NCBI RefSeq assembly: GCF_003576645.1
Contig: NC_044920.1
Coordinates: forward strand, 4,226,692-4,290,691
From: Ipomoea triloba
Lineage: Eukaryota > Streptophyta > Magnoliopsida > Solanales > Convolvulaceae
Reading direction: 5' to 3'
DNA length: 64,000 nt
Below the pieces are notes generated by a model, which was not told where the DNA came from, did not search any database, and worked only from the letters and a program-made list of their open reading frames with translations. Both the position numbers and the translations under genes were made by a program. Shown in pieces: positions 11,766 through 22,841 of this stretch (its first letter is position 1; every line of letters begins with the position of its first letter).

Positions 11766-12088
11766 GAGAGTTAATTTTACCAGAGATCTCTTGTCTTTGA
11801 TGTCAATTTTAAATTTAGTTTCAGACTATCGTTTTTACCCTTTAACATCCCAGACTTTTATTTTTGGGCACTTTTAGTCATTCTCATGACTTTTCATATT
11901 TTTAGTAAGGGCATTTTTGTCTCTTCATATTTTTTCAGTTTCAACCGATTTAATTGGTATAGGACTTTACAAAAAATCAGTCGAAAAATATGGTTACTAA
12001 AAATCAGAGGTTATTACCTAAAGTTATAAATCAATTAAACCGGTTGGAATCGAAAAAGACAAGGGACCTCTGGTGAAATTAACTCTAT
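11766..12088. mobile_element. Fold-back MITE, family A, copy 2 (right arm shortened)
   Basis: The left arm (CCAGAGATCTCTTGTCTTTG, TTTAGTTTCAGACTATCG, AGTAAGGGCATTTTTGTCTC) matches the family A element at 6722-7195. The right arm is reduced to the terminal part GACAAGGGACCTCTGGTG. It lies between a (GA)n(TG)n/TA tract and a (TA)n tract. Confidence 0.7.
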
Positions 12089-13744
12089 ATATATATATAT
12101 ATATATATGCGTGTGTGTATGTATTTTTGTAATTTTTTATAGTAATTTACTAAAATTTAATTACGGAGTACTATATTAAATTAGGCATAAATTTTGAGGT
12201 TTACTATATATATATGTAAGTTTGGGAAAGGATGGTATAGGCCACAAGCTTTGAAGAAGCTAAGGTTAATATAATTCTTGACTGCTCCCCTTGGTACACT
12301 GCAGTCATTTTTGACTCTCTATGTGCCACAAAAATTTTCTTACGAATATCAGTCATACATGACCACAGTACGAATGCAATTTGCACTCTGATCTTAATCA
12401 AAAAGACTACAAGATAGCAAATTAATCATGTATAAGGATGTATTAAAAAAAAAATCATGTATAAGGATTATATGGAGTAACATTTATGATATTATACTAA
12501 AATAATATCTAATCTAAAAAACTATTTAACGGTAAAATACCTTATATGCTTTAGCTTATTTAATCGGTGTGGTAATTGAACGATTGATTTGCTCCTTTCA
12601 GTTAGACAGATTCTTAGTAGCCTCACTTGTAAGACCAATGGGATATAAATTTTATATCCTTCTATCAAACATCTTATTCTTACTTCTGGCTAGAAAAACA
12701 AAGTGGTAGAAGAAGGATTATTTATATCATATCATATGATGAAATTTACTAGCCACAATATTCATATTCAATATGAGGTTAATTAATAAAACTTGTTTGG
12801 TAAGAAAATGTAAAATGAAAATTAACTAATATCTATTAATTGGTTACATTGTTTTTATATTCACGTATTAATGTAATAACATAATACCGTGTAGAAAAGA
12901 CATATTAATCTATACTATATATAAAAATAAAATACTCATATTTTATTTGTCGCCCAAACTTTTATAGTTAATTAATTAAATATTGTATTGGTCAAATAAT
13001 TAATAAAACATATTTGGTAAGAAAATGTAAAATGGAAATTAACTAATATCTATTAATGAGCAGATACTATGTATATGCTAGATTGTAATACTCAAAACTA
13101 ATATCTATTAATTTGTATTATTGTTTTTATATTCACGTATTAACGTAATTGCATAACACCGTGTAGAAAAAAGACATATTAATTTATACTATATATAAAA
13201 ATAAAATCATTCTATTTCATTTTCCCGCCCAAATTTTTGTAGTCTATTAATTAAATATTTTATTGGTCAAATAATTAATAAAACTTATTTAGTAAGAAAA
13301 TGTAAAATGGAAATTAATTAATATCTATTAATTGGTAATATTATTTTTATATTCACGTATTAACGTAATAACATAATACCATGTAGAAAAGACATATTAA
13401 TCTATACTATATATAAAAGTAAAATCCTGTTATTACATTTTTATGCCCAAACTTTGTAGTCAATTAATTACATATTTTATTGGTCAAATAATTAATAAAA
13501 CTTAATTGGTAAGAAAATGTAAAATGAAAATTAACTAATCTATACTATATATAAAAGTAAAATCCTGTTATTTCGTTTTTACGCCCAAACTTTATAGTCA
13601 AATAATTAAATATTTTATTGGTCAAATAATTAATAAAACTTATTTGGTAAGAAAATGTAAAATGAAAATTAACTAATATCTATTAATTGATAATATTATT
13701 TTTATATTCACGTATTAACGTAATAACATAATATCAGGTAGAAA

Positions 13745-13749
<5 letters not shown>

Positions 13750-13834
<85 letters not shown>

Positions 13835-13840
13835 TGTATA
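13750..13840. repeat. (TA)n(TATG)n microsatellite
   Basis: About 57 bp of TA followed by eight TATG-type tetranucleotides. It appears to have grown from the TATATATAA segment at the start of the tandem-array unit it interrupts. Confidence 0.95.
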
Positions 13841-14190
13841 AATCTGTTCAAATGTGGTCGCGCCTTCTCGTTCGATTCGCACCACTCAATGTTAGAAAAT
13901 GCACCACTCAATGTTAGAAAACGCACCAACATTAAAATATACAAAACACCAAAAAACACACCACACACCCAAAATAATGCACCATAGCTCCCCTGCTCCT
14001 AATGGTGCATTTGCTAACACTGTGTGATGTATATTTGCATACCTAGTGGTGTGCTTTTTGGTGATGCGTACCTAATGATGCATATTTGTGTGATGCATTT
14101 TCTTACATTGAGTGGTGTATATTTGTATACATAGTGGTGCAGTCGCACTGACCGCACGTTAAGGAGCAGCCACACCTGATTATGACCATA
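13840..14190. mobile_element. Fold-back MITE, family C, copy 2
   Basis: Contains CACCACTCAATGTTAGAAAA twice on the left and TTTTCTTACATTGAGTGGTG inverted on the right, with TGCGGTCAGTGCGACTGCACC-like ends. It is flanked by a 57-bp (TA)n plus (TATG)n tract on the left and TATATATATA on the right, and interrupts a unit of the surrounding tandem array. Confidence 0.7.
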
Positions 14191-14399
14191 TATATATATA
14201 AGTAAAATCATCATATTTCATTTCCCGCCCAAACTTTTGTGATCAATTAATTAAATATTTTATTATCAAATAATTAATAAAACTTATTTGGTAAGAAAAT
14301 GTAAAATGGAAATTAACTAATATATATTAATTGGTAATATTGTTTTTATATTTTCACAGATTAACGCAATTGCATAATCTCATATGGAAAAGACATTAA

Positions 14400-15120
14400 T
14401 TGTTTAATAACATAATTAGTAATATTATGTATGGTAAAATTTATTCTTTGCATTGCACGGATAATTGGACAATTATTTGCTCTAATTCAAGCAAGGAAAA
14501 CATTAAAAAAAAAAAATCGATCCAACCAATTTAATCAATTGCACTATATAATATTCGATGTTATAATTTATATAATTGTATATCGATTCAAATATTCTTA
14601 AAATATTATAACAAATCTATTTTGTTCAACACACGAGTAAAAATACTATTAATAATAATAATCATTATATATTTTGAAATCAAACCAACACCTTAGTTAT
14701 CCATAGCTGAGTAATTCAAACAAAAGAGACCAATAAACTACTCGATCCCTAAAGAGCCAAACTTGAAAACTTGTAATTATCAAGCTAATTGTCCGACTCA
14801 GTTAGCTCAGTTGCCCCATCCATTCCCTAATTATAGTAAACTTTAATTTGTATGGTCATATCAAGGTCTTAAAGTTAGCAACTTCCATTGGCAACTTGAA
14901 TATGTTTGAAGTTGATTTATGTTACAATCACCCCGGCGACCAGTCCGTTATACTCTGAATTACCTTGACCAACGTTGTCTTACATGTTTCAAAGTAGTAC
15001 AATCTGATCTGGCCAAGAATGGCAACGGGACCTCGTGGATTATATTAAAGCTAGTCCACTCAAATTCTACCAATTAAATTATTGATTACTTCATATTTCT
15101 TCTTCTAACTCTTGAAGCTT
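14400..15120. other. AT-rich interval without recognisable gene
   Basis: No coding signal. The block at 14695-14830 (CCATAGCTGA, AAACTTGAAAACTTGTAA, CTCAGTTGCC) resembles sequence upstream of the VQ gene at 35556-35645, so it may be a remnant of a duplicated flank. Confidence 0.4.
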
Positions 15121-15124
15121 TTCT

Positions 15125-15556
15125 AAAGCTAATTCTATTTTTGTTCTAGATTTATAGGTTACAGTCCACTTTTAGGTTTTTTTTTTTTTAAATTAGAATA
15201 TCCACATTTAATCATAATATATATTATTGTGGTATGATCATTTTTTATCATCCGCCAACAAAATTGTTGAAATATCGTTAAATACGAAAATATTTCTGTA
15301 ATTTTTATACAAATTGAGTTGACTCTACTATATTTGTATGTTTATTTTTTTGAAAAAGTTCATAATTGAAGACCGAAATGTCTTCGTATTTAATGACATT
15401 AGAACTGTTTTGCTAATAAATGACCAATAATGGTTATGTCACATTGCCACAATAATACTAGGACCAAATTAAATGTGGATGCTCTAACAAAAATGACTAA
15501 AAATAGACTATCACCTATAAATTTAGGACTAAAAATGAAATTAATTCTTTTCTAAA
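15125..15556. mobile_element. Fold-back MITE, family D
   Basis: The left arm (TAGATTTATAGGTTACAGTC, CACTTTTAGG, GAATATCCACATTTAAT) and the reverse complement of the right arm (TAAATTTATAGGTGATAGTC, TATTTTTAG, GCATCCACATTTAATTTGG) pair over about 110 bp. No coding capacity. It is followed immediately by a (TA)n tract. Confidence 0.6.
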
Positions 15557-15615
<59 letters not shown>

Positions 15616-16495
15616 NNNNNNNNNNNNNNNNNNNNNNNNNNNNNNNNNNNNNNNNNNNNNNNNNNNNNNNNNNNNNNNNNNNNNNNNNNNNNNNNNNNNN
15701 NNNNNNNNNNNNNNNNNNNNNNNNNNNNNNNNNNNNNNNNNNNNNNNNNNNNNNNNNNNNNNNNNNNNNNNNNNNNNNNNNNNNNNNNNNNNNNNNNNNN
15801 NNNNNNNNNNNNNNNNNNNNNNNNNNNNNNNNNNNNNNNNNNNNNNNNNNNNNNNNNNNNNNNNNNNNNNNNNNNNNNNNNNNNNNNNNNNNNNNNNNNN
15901 NNNNNNNNNNNNNNNNNNNNNNNNNNNNNNNNNNNNNNNNNNNNNNNNNNNNNNNNNNNNNNNNNNNNNNNNNNNNNNNNNNNNNNNNNNNNNNNNNNNN
16001 NNNNNNNNNNNNNNNNNNNNNNNNNNNNNNNNNNNNNNNNNNNNNNNNNNNNNNNNNNNNNNNNNNNNNNNNNNNNNNNNNNNNNNNNNNNNNNNNNNNN
16101 NNNNNNNNNNNNNNNNNNNNNNNNNNNNNNNNNNNNNNNNNNNNNNNNNNNNNNNNNNNNNNNNNNNNNNNNNNNNNNNNNNNNNNNNNNNNNNNNNNNN
16201 NNNNNNNNNNNNNNNNNNNNNNNNNNNNNNNNNNNNNNNNNNNNNNNNNNNNNNNNNNNNNNNNNNNNNNNNNNNNNNNNNNNNNNNNNNNNNNNNNNNN
16301 NNNNNNNNNNNNNNNNNNNNNNNNNNNNNNNNNNNNNNNNNNNNNNNNNNNNNNNNNNNNNNNNNNNNNNNNNNNNNNNNNNNNNNNNNNNNNNNNNNNN
16401 NNNNNNNNNNNNNNNNNNNNNNNNNNNNNNNNNNNNNNNNNNNNNNNNNNNNNNNNNNNNNNNNNNNNNNNNNNNNNNNNNNNNNNNNNNNNNNN
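15616..16495. other. Assembly gap of 880 N
   Basis: A run of N directly after a (TA)n tract at 15561-15612. Any ORF that crosses it is meaningless. Confidence 1.
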
Positions 16496-17560
16496 TTGAT
16501 TGGAGTGTATTAGGTGCATTTCAGCGGTGTAGTGTTCATTCCATGTTCATGAGAATATTTTATCACACACACATGATCAACAACGTTTGTTTATTGCAAA
16601 CAGTGTGCATATGACTACCGTAATACACGCAAAATAATGACAAGTCAATGAATAGGTTGACATCTTTTTTTTATCGCGGTACTTTTGATTATAATGGGAA
16701 CTGTAGGTGTGAGCATTTGTGAGTTTGGGTGTGTGCACAATTCTGTAGGAACATTAGTCGTGGGTGTGGACCAGTGTGAATTGTTGGTTGTGCATGTTTT
16801 GTGAAATGTTGTTTTTTTTTTTTGTTATTCATAGGTGTGTGCATTTGTGAGTTCGGGTGTGTGCATAATTCTGTAGGAATATTTATGAGCCTAATTGGCG
16901 TGAGGTGTGTGCATTAGTGAATTTCGACATGAACAAGAGTGTGTTACAATATTTATGAGCCTAATTGGCGCGAGTGCAAATTAGGAGTTACCCCCCACCC
17001 CCCCCCACACACACATATCAAGACGTTTAATTTAATAATTCATAGGGATTGAACTTCGTTTATAGCGATAAACCGTATTCCTTTGAATTTTTTGCATCTT
17101 GATTGAAACATTTTAGAATTTCATGAATGTGTTTGCATTTACTGAGTCAGGTGGGTGCATAGTACTAATAATTATTCTACCCGCTTAATTTTTAATATGT
17201 CTACTACCACATGCGTGTGCAGACGCTAGTGAAGCTGTGTGCATTTTGCTGAACGTAAACGGGTACAACGTTTGATTTATTCTTGTGTGGGTGCATATGA
17301 CGTTTGTTACAAAAGAAACTAAGATAATAAATAAATTAAGAAAATGGACTATAACCAACCTACTAACCAACATTCAACAGTTAATATTTAGTGGTTCTAA
17401 CATGAAAGTGTTTGTATGGGTGGTTTACAGCGTGTGCATTTTACTGACCAAGTCTGTCCCGCACACCCCAACACGAATAAATAATTTTGATACATTATAA
17501 AAATACAACAATTCCCCCATACAACAACAAACATAAAACAGGGAATTTCTTGCAAGAACT
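16496..17560 (+). repeat. TGTGCA-rich degenerate repeats
   Basis: Repeated phrases such as GGTGTGTGCATTTGTGAGTT, TGTGTGCATAATTCTGTAGG and ATTTATGAGCCTAATTGGCG (twice, about 100 bp apart). The same GTGTGCAT-rich style is seen at 27880-28440 and 31960-32560, within Mutator-type remnants. No gene is visible. Confidence 0.45.
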
Positions 17561-17588
17561 ACACACATAAAACAATCAAACACCGTGC

Positions 17589-17852
17589 ATCACCCCTTCG
17601 AATATCACAATCCCAAGAAGGAAGCGCCATGAAATGTGAAGACGTCTAGGCTTTAACTGTTTGACCTTTATATCTAAAGCAGGGAACCCGACATCCTCGA
17701 AGAATACCAAGAGCAAATCATACTACAAAAAGAAAAAAAAATGATGAAAACGCACACATTAGTTAAAATCAAGTTAAAATCGAAATACCTGGAACACCAC
17801 CGGACGAACTATTCCTAAGCCGCTTGGACCGCCTGAAAGAAGAGCCAGCCAT
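17589..17852 (-). pseudogene. Possible 5' exons of an element-borne gene (unidentified)
   Basis: On the minus strand an ATG at 17852 opens MAGSSFRRSKRLRNSSSGGV and meets a GTATTTCG donor after 17789. A second open stretch downstream (17722-17589) encodes DLLLVFFEDVGFPALDIKVK. The obvious acceptor does not keep the frame open, so this is at best decayed. Its setting resembles the leading exons found in the Mutator/FAR1-type remnants further right. Identity unknown. Confidence 0.3.
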
Positions 17853-18164
17853 GGAGATGTTTTGGTATGCACACACAGATGGCGTCTGGTTTCATCACGG
17901 ATAAACAATATACGGAAGACAGAGACGATTGGGATGCATCTTTTATGAATACCAATCGCATGAGGAAACAAAATAATACCTAATTTAAAATGGGTAATAA
18001 ATTAACCAAAAAGTAAAAAGACTGAACAACCCCTCTCTATACCATTAATTACTTAAAATAATCTAAAACCCTACATCAAATCTGAACCATTAAAAAAAAT
18101 AATTGATGACCACGATCTAATCTCACAATCTCGTCTAATTAAGGTGATCTCACTGGATCCAAAT

Positions 18165-18168
<4 letters not shown>

Positions 18169-18209
<41 letters not shown>

Positions 18210-18253
18210 ATATATATATATATGTATGTATATATATGTATATGTATATATAT
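18169..18253. repeat. (TA)n/(TATG)n microsatellite
   Basis: Imperfect alternating TA with TATG interruptions. The interval between this tract and the TA tract before the gap (15561-15612) could be one element housed in a TA repeat. Confidence 0.9.
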
Positions 18254-18550
18254 GTTCAGACATGATATCTTAAATATTTTTGAATGTGTTCAGTTTGAAC
18301 GAAGAATACTTTGATTAATTATTCTTTGTGTGTGTTTGAAATTATATTGATCAAATATAAAGAACTAATTTATATTGGATTAGATCATAGTTAAAAATAT
18401 CTAAATTTATTACCTATTATATTCAATTCACCCAAAATTCATAGTTTAGTTCATATCAATTCTAACTCGATCGGTTAATATGAATAACATCTAGCTGTAA
18501 CTACAATGAAATTAAAGTACATATATAGATGATAGATGGTTGACAAAGCT

Positions 18551-18745
18551 TGATGGAATAATTACAAATATACCCGGAGCGGGACAACACGAAGTGAACT
18601 AAGTCCGAAGCATCAGAGAGAATCCGGAATTGAGCCCAATTGACCCAGACCCAGGCATGGCCAAGCTCCGTGCTTGGCCATGAGGGCGGCCACGTGGTGG
18701 ACCGCCTCGGCCAATCTTCACGTTGGTCCGAGTCTTGCGGTACAA
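18551..18745 (+). mobile_element. LTR fragment related to the GC-rich gypsy element
   Basis: Begins TGATGGAATAATTA, identical to the first 14 bases of the LTRs at 36921 and 45983, and includes GGCGGCCACGTGG, also present there. The rest differs, so it is a related family member. It is cut off by, or merges into, the SINE at 18750. No second LTR nearby. Confidence 0.5.
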
Positions 18746-18749
18746 CCAT

Positions 18750-18890
18750 TGTCTCTGTGAGTTCATAACTACTTTCTCAACCTACTGAAGTACAAAGAGT
18801 CAATACTTCTTCCACTGAGGTTCGAACCCACAACCTCCCATATAAGAGTGCAATTTGGTGCCACTAGACCACAATGTCTGGGCTTGGGTA
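18750..18890 (-). mobile_element. tRNA-derived SINE
   Basis: On the minus strand it reads TTGTGGTCTAGTGGCACC (A-box-like), then GTGGGTTCGAACCTCAGTGG (B box GGTTCGAACC), then TTGACTCTTTGTACTTCAGT and AGGTTGAGAAAGTAG. Same family as 20735-20917. The 3' tail is missing. Confidence 0.75.
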
Positions 18891-19359
18891 GGTATATATA
18901 TGAAGTAAAAGTTTGTAATAATAATCATAATTATAAGTGAAGCTTATGATGTTTTTGTATTTTTTTTATAAAAAAAAAAAAGTTTTCATAGTTGACTAAT
19001 TCAAACAAAGAAAAACTAATATAGACAACTCTCATAAACAAAGCACATAGAATTTGACAAATGAATGTTAGAAAATTTAGCTTAAAATAACGTTTCAAGT
19101 AGTCACTTTTTGGTATAATTTTTCGTGAGACCGACTTCTAATTTGAGTTGGGTTCTCATAATAGAGAGACTTAATTTGATATACAGTATATGCACAAAAT
19201 AAATAATGAGTCAAAGAAAAATTAATTCTGAAAGTACCCATTTAGGTTAGAAAAAATGAAGTGGAGAGTGTTGGTCCATTGTAAGTAGCATTTGTCCACA
19301 TTGAAAAAAAAATTATGAATCTGTATACATATACAATTTTTTTGGGAGAGTTTCAATTG

Positions 19360-19361
<2 letters not shown>
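18890..19361. other. Interval without gene
   Basis: AT-rich, no coding signal on either strand. It contains the short block near 18985 that resembles the region upstream of the VQ gene. Confidence 0.5.

Positions 19362-19415
<54 letters not shown>
19362..19415. repeat. (TA)n microsatellite
   Basis: About 54 bp of uninterrupted TA, directly before the second copy of the dispersed 170-bp repeat. Confidence 0.95.
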
Positions 19416-19417
<2 letters not shown>

Positions 19418-19421
19418 TCTT

Positions 19422-19583
19422 TTTTTTTGCGCAAAACTAACAAATCAAATTTTCTACTATGAAAAAGATATTTTATGGAATATAATGTTATTTCGTTGTT
19501 AGTCCAAATCGATGTTTTATGGAAGGTTATTTCCTTGTAAGTTCAAATCGCCACGTGATTTGCCATGAAAGAACAAATTGCGG
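19422..19583 (+). repeat. Dispersed 170-bp repeat, copy 2
   Basis: Nearly the same sequence as 11052-11225, ending at the shared TTTGCCATGAAAGAACA. Upstream, at 18983-19030, is a CATAGTTGACTAATTCAAAC block that again resembles the VQ upstream region. Confidence 0.75.
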
Positions 19584-20184
19584 AATTAAATGTCTTGTTC
19601 ACATGTGGACACCTTATTTTGAGGTCAATGAGCGAGGTCTAATCTTAACCATCCAATATAATGAAATAAATGGCAGATATTACAACCTGATATGGTATCA
19701 TATCACACCACATTAATGTTAAGAGGGTAAAGAAAATATTTTGACTTTGGTAGTGATTAAGGTAGAATTGGTATTTACAAACTTAGCATTTGATGATCAC
19801 TATAATTATGGAATGAATCGAGTGTTAACAAAGAACTTGTAGAGTCTGGCTTATGCATACCGGCGCCAATGAACCTGTAGAGTTTAATTCCGCCATGGCA
19901 AATATGGAGGCGAATTCGGAGTAAACATTCGACAAAACAACCCACGGAATCGCAAAGACAACTATCATGGATGGTATGTATTGCTTCCTTTTATATTTGT
20001 GCTCTGTAATGATTAAAAAAAAATAAAAAAAAAATAAAAAATAAAAAAAAAAACACAAGAAGATTCCTATTTCACACATAATATATATGGAGTTGTTAAA
20101 TTTTGTTTGAATAAGAGTGAAAACGATAAACAGTAATACAAGTTGACGTTTTTAATTGTGTGCTGACGTGGTGGATATTGTGTG
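19584..20184. other. Interval without recognised gene
   Basis: A minus-strand frame at 20079-19825 contains YIPSMIVVFAIPWVVLSNVY, which looks exon-like (hydrophobic, normal composition), but I know no matching family and splice borders are unclear. Confidence 0.3.
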
Positions 20185-20960
20185 TGACAACTTTAATAGC
20201 TAGAATTAAAAGCATAAGAAACTTGGGAGTTTGACTACGTGACCAGTAGGAATACTTTTAATTTGATATTCAACATGTTTGTTTACGTATCTTGGGAGTT
20301 TAATTACATAATCATGGTTTGTTTAGTGGTTTCGTGAATAGGAAAATCCAAAATGAAAATGAAAGAAAAATGAAATACTGCAATTGAGAATCCAGTATGC
20401 TGCATGATAATTAATGGTTTGATTAGTACCTTATTTTGTTTAATACTGAATAATGGATTTCTAATAATATTAAATAACCTAATAGGTTAGTTAGTGTATG
20501 ATTTAGTGTGGTTATGAATTGTTTGAATACAATAAATAGGAGTATGGTGTCCTATACTAGTGAAATGTGTGTGACAACTTTAATATGGAGAATTGAAAGC
20601 ATAAATAACATGGGAGTTTGCCTATGTGACCAGTATGCTTCTTAATTTATTGTATGTTTAGTCCTCTATGTTGTTAAATACTGAATAATAATAAGAATAA
20701 TAAATAACCTATTACGGTAGTTAGTGTAAGATTTTTTATTTTTTTTTGAATACTACTGACTCTGTTACAATGTAGTATATGTTCATAGCTACTTTCTCAA
20801 CCTACTGAAGCACAAAGAGTCAACAGTTGCCTCCACAGAGGCTCGAACCCACTCCCATCATCCATGTGAAAGTGTTAATCGGGACACCGGATGCCACTCG
20901 ACCACAAGGTCATTGGCAGTGTAAGATTTAATGTGGTTAAGAATTGTTTATGGTTAGTTA
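20185..20960 (+). repeat. Degenerate direct duplication, SINE inserted in second copy
   Basis: Copy 1 (20185-20535) and copy 2 (20566-20960) share GTGTGTGACAACTTTAATA, GGGAGTTTG(A/C)CTA, TAATACTGAATAAT-like, AATAACCTA and GTTAGTTAGTGTA(A/T)GATTT blocks in the same order. Copy 2 is split by the SINE at 20735-20917. No gene visible. Confidence 0.6.
20735..20917 (-). mobile_element. tRNA-derived SINE with target-site duplication
   Basis: Full-length copy on the minus strand. 5' end CCTTGTGGTCGAGTGGCATC (A box), B box GTGGGTTCGAGCCTC, body AACTGTTGACTCTTTGTG and CTTCAGTAGGTTGAGAAAG, then TTGTAACAGAGTCAGTAG and an A-rich tail. It is bounded by the perfect 12-bp duplication AGTGTAAGATTT at 20723-20734 and 20918-20929. 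Structure (Pol III boxes, A tail, TSD) supports a SINE firmly; I do not assign a named family. Confidence 0.88.
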
Positions 20961-21407
20961 TTACATTTAGAGAGACATGAAAAAAACATTCCGTTATATG
21001 AAGACAATCTATATTTTTAGATTGAAAAGGAGGTTATTTTAAAGTATTAACAGTTTTATGAGACGAATTTGAATCAAGGGTAATTAACCAAGTAATGACC
21101 ATAGTGTTGTGTGCAACAATGATATAAATGCATCATAAAGCCTTAAATATTAATCCATTGGCTTTAGCGATGTGTTTGTTAATTGTTTTATTTCTTTCCC
21201 CATAGTACGTGAAATATTAAATGCAAAACACTGTGTTGCTATAATTGCTGGGATACTGAGAAACAATGTGTGTTGTACTTATTTTATATGTGTCAGATGA
21301 AAGGGACATCAATGTTGAAGAGTGCGAGGTTAAAGAACACGAAGTATAGGAAGACGAATGTGACGGTAATAATAGTTACCGAAGATATTTTGAGTATTAT
21401 TGAGTGA

Positions 21408-21735
21408 TGTTGAGTACAATATTTGAATACTGTACAGTGCTCAGTTCAGTGTGTGTTTTTTGTCTAGTAAGAAGTGTCGTGTTTCTACAAGTGCTTGTGA
21501 GTCCTTTTTATCTTCCTCAGTGCAGTAACGGAGCATCAATGCTAAGGATCTCAGCCGTTTGAGCATTAGCCGTTGAGTATTAATGCTGAGGAGCTGAACC
21601 GTTGAGCATTAATGCCGAGGAGCTGTTGAGCATTAATACTGAGGAGTGAAGTGTTGAACAGTGTTGAACGGCTAGTTCTTGCCTGCCTTTGGGTCTTGAA
21701 CGTGGTTCCGCATCGGGTACCCAATTACCCTGTCA
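21408..21735 (-). mobile_element. LTR of the palindrome, left arm
   Basis: In element orientation (minus strand) it starts TGACAGGGTAATTGGGTACC just after a polypurine tract (AGCTGGGGAGTGGGGAGCTGG-like, 21736-21756) and ends CAAATATTGTACTCAACA. Inside are several imperfect copies of a GAGCATTAATGCTGAGGAG unit. The outer boundary is uncertain because about 40 bp beyond it are also shared with the right arm. Confidence 0.65.
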
Positions 21736-21974
21736 CCAGCTCCCCACTCCCCAGCTAGTGAGAGTGGCTGAGGTAGTTGGGGAGTAATAGCCTTGGTACT
21801 AGGCTGAAAACTTGGTATACGAGATCCTAGAAGGAAATATTGTCGGATGGAAACTTCGTTGATTTATGGAATATTTCCTAATCTCCCTGTGATTTTCCTT
21901 CCTTTTATAGGTCGGCTTCTTGTGTATAAGAACTCTTTGTGTCTTCCCTCCTTCCCTACCAGTTATTTCTCGTC

Positions 21975-22268
21975 ATGGGTCCAAAGAGAGCAAGCGCAGG
22001 GATGAAGAGACGCCGGTTGTCACGTCTAATGGAGCTGGCAAGACTCGAGATGTTGAGGCAGAGGAAGGCAATGTCAGGCGGGCACGAGGTTGGCGATACC
22101 GTTGAGGATTCGTTGACCATTCTGTCTGACGGGGAAGAGGAGAATGATGTGGTGAAGAAGCCGGAACATGCTCCTGTGGAGGAGAGTTTGGCCATAGTTT
22201 TTGTACCTGAGGAAGTGCTTCCTTTGGCAACGGAATATCCCCAAGTTTGCAAAGACCTAAGCGTTTGA
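21975..22268 (+). CDS. Small antisense ORF of LTR element, left arm copy
   Basis: 97 aa starting MGPKRASAGMKRRRLSRLME, highly basic N-terminus and acidic C-terminal half (SDGEEENDVVKK). Its twin in the right arm is 26373-26080, the same length. ATG at 21975 is chosen because both arms conserve it. Relative to its LTR it lies on the opposite strand. I do not recognise the family. Conservation of the open frame in both diverged arms suggests it was coding when duplicated. Confidence 0.5.
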   Translation: MGPKRASAGMKRRRLSRLMELARLEMLRQRKAMSGGHEVGDTVEDSLTILSDGEEENDVVKKPEHAPVEESLAIVFVPEEVLPLATEYPQVCKDLSV

Positions 22269-22599
22269 GTAGTAGTTGAAGTGTGATAGTTTTTTTTTTG
22301 TTTGTTTTTTAATTCCTTAGTGAGTACCCGAAGAAAAAACTTAATAAAGGCCTAAAAAGTTAGTAATTACCCGGAGTAAACTAAATAAGGGCCTGAAATA
22401 AATTTGTACCAAATCAGGATTAACTTTGATTTTTAGAAATAACTCACCAATCCCATCACAAATGAGATTTCCATTTGAGATACCTAGGATTTTGGTATAA
22501 AACCCCTTCTCCTTTGCCTATGATTTTCACCGTCCTTTTGTTCTTGCTTCCTGACTTCCTAGTATGCTACCAACTCTTTTTTTTTTCAACGTTGCGTCC

Positions 22600-22715
22600 T
22601 TGGCACGGGGCCAGCCTCTGTGCCGAGGTGTGACCTTGGCGCTATGCCGAGGTCACATGTTTTGACCTCGGCACAACGCCGAGGTCACGAGGTGTGACCT
22701 CGGCCAGCGCCGAAG
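22600..22715. repeat. Cluster of CCTCGGC/GCCGAGG hairpins
   Basis: Four to five alternating GTGACCTCGGC and GCCGAGGTCAC blocks able to fold into strong GC hairpins. The right arm (25715-25770) keeps only one pair, so the cluster expanded in the left arm or shrank in the right. Confidence 0.65.
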
Positions 22716-22841
22716 TTCTCTTTTTTTTCATTTTATTTTTTTTACTGTTGATCAGGGCTCTTTTGTTTTTTTGTCTCTTTTGTTGTACCGACAGGTTGGT
22801 GACCGTGCCTACTAACCAGGTTAGTTGCTTTCAATTGTGTA

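Larger units (their letters stand above)
12775..14400 (+). repeat. Tandem array of a Helitron-5'-end-like unit
   Basis: Units begin TCTATACTATATATAAAA(A/G) at about 12909, 13188, 13402 and 13537. They continue with (C/T)GCCCAAACTTT, TTAAATATTTTATTGGTCAA, ATAATTAATAAAACTTATTT and TTCACGTATTAACGTAAT. Unit length varies from about 130 to 280 bp. A TC start followed by TATACTATATATAAA is typical of plant Helitron 5' ends. The last unit is interrupted at 13750-14200 by a TA tract and a family C MITE, and resumes at about 14201. No coding sequence. Confidence 0.65.

Noticed and set aside
15556..16614. Long ORFs of 352 and 319 aa on both strands
   Set aside because: They consist almost entirely of X from the N gap, with TA-microsatellite peptides at the ends.
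19825..20079. Possible exon YIPSMIVVFAIPWVVLSN
   Set aside because: No family recognised and no paired splice sites; kept only as a note in the gene-free interval.
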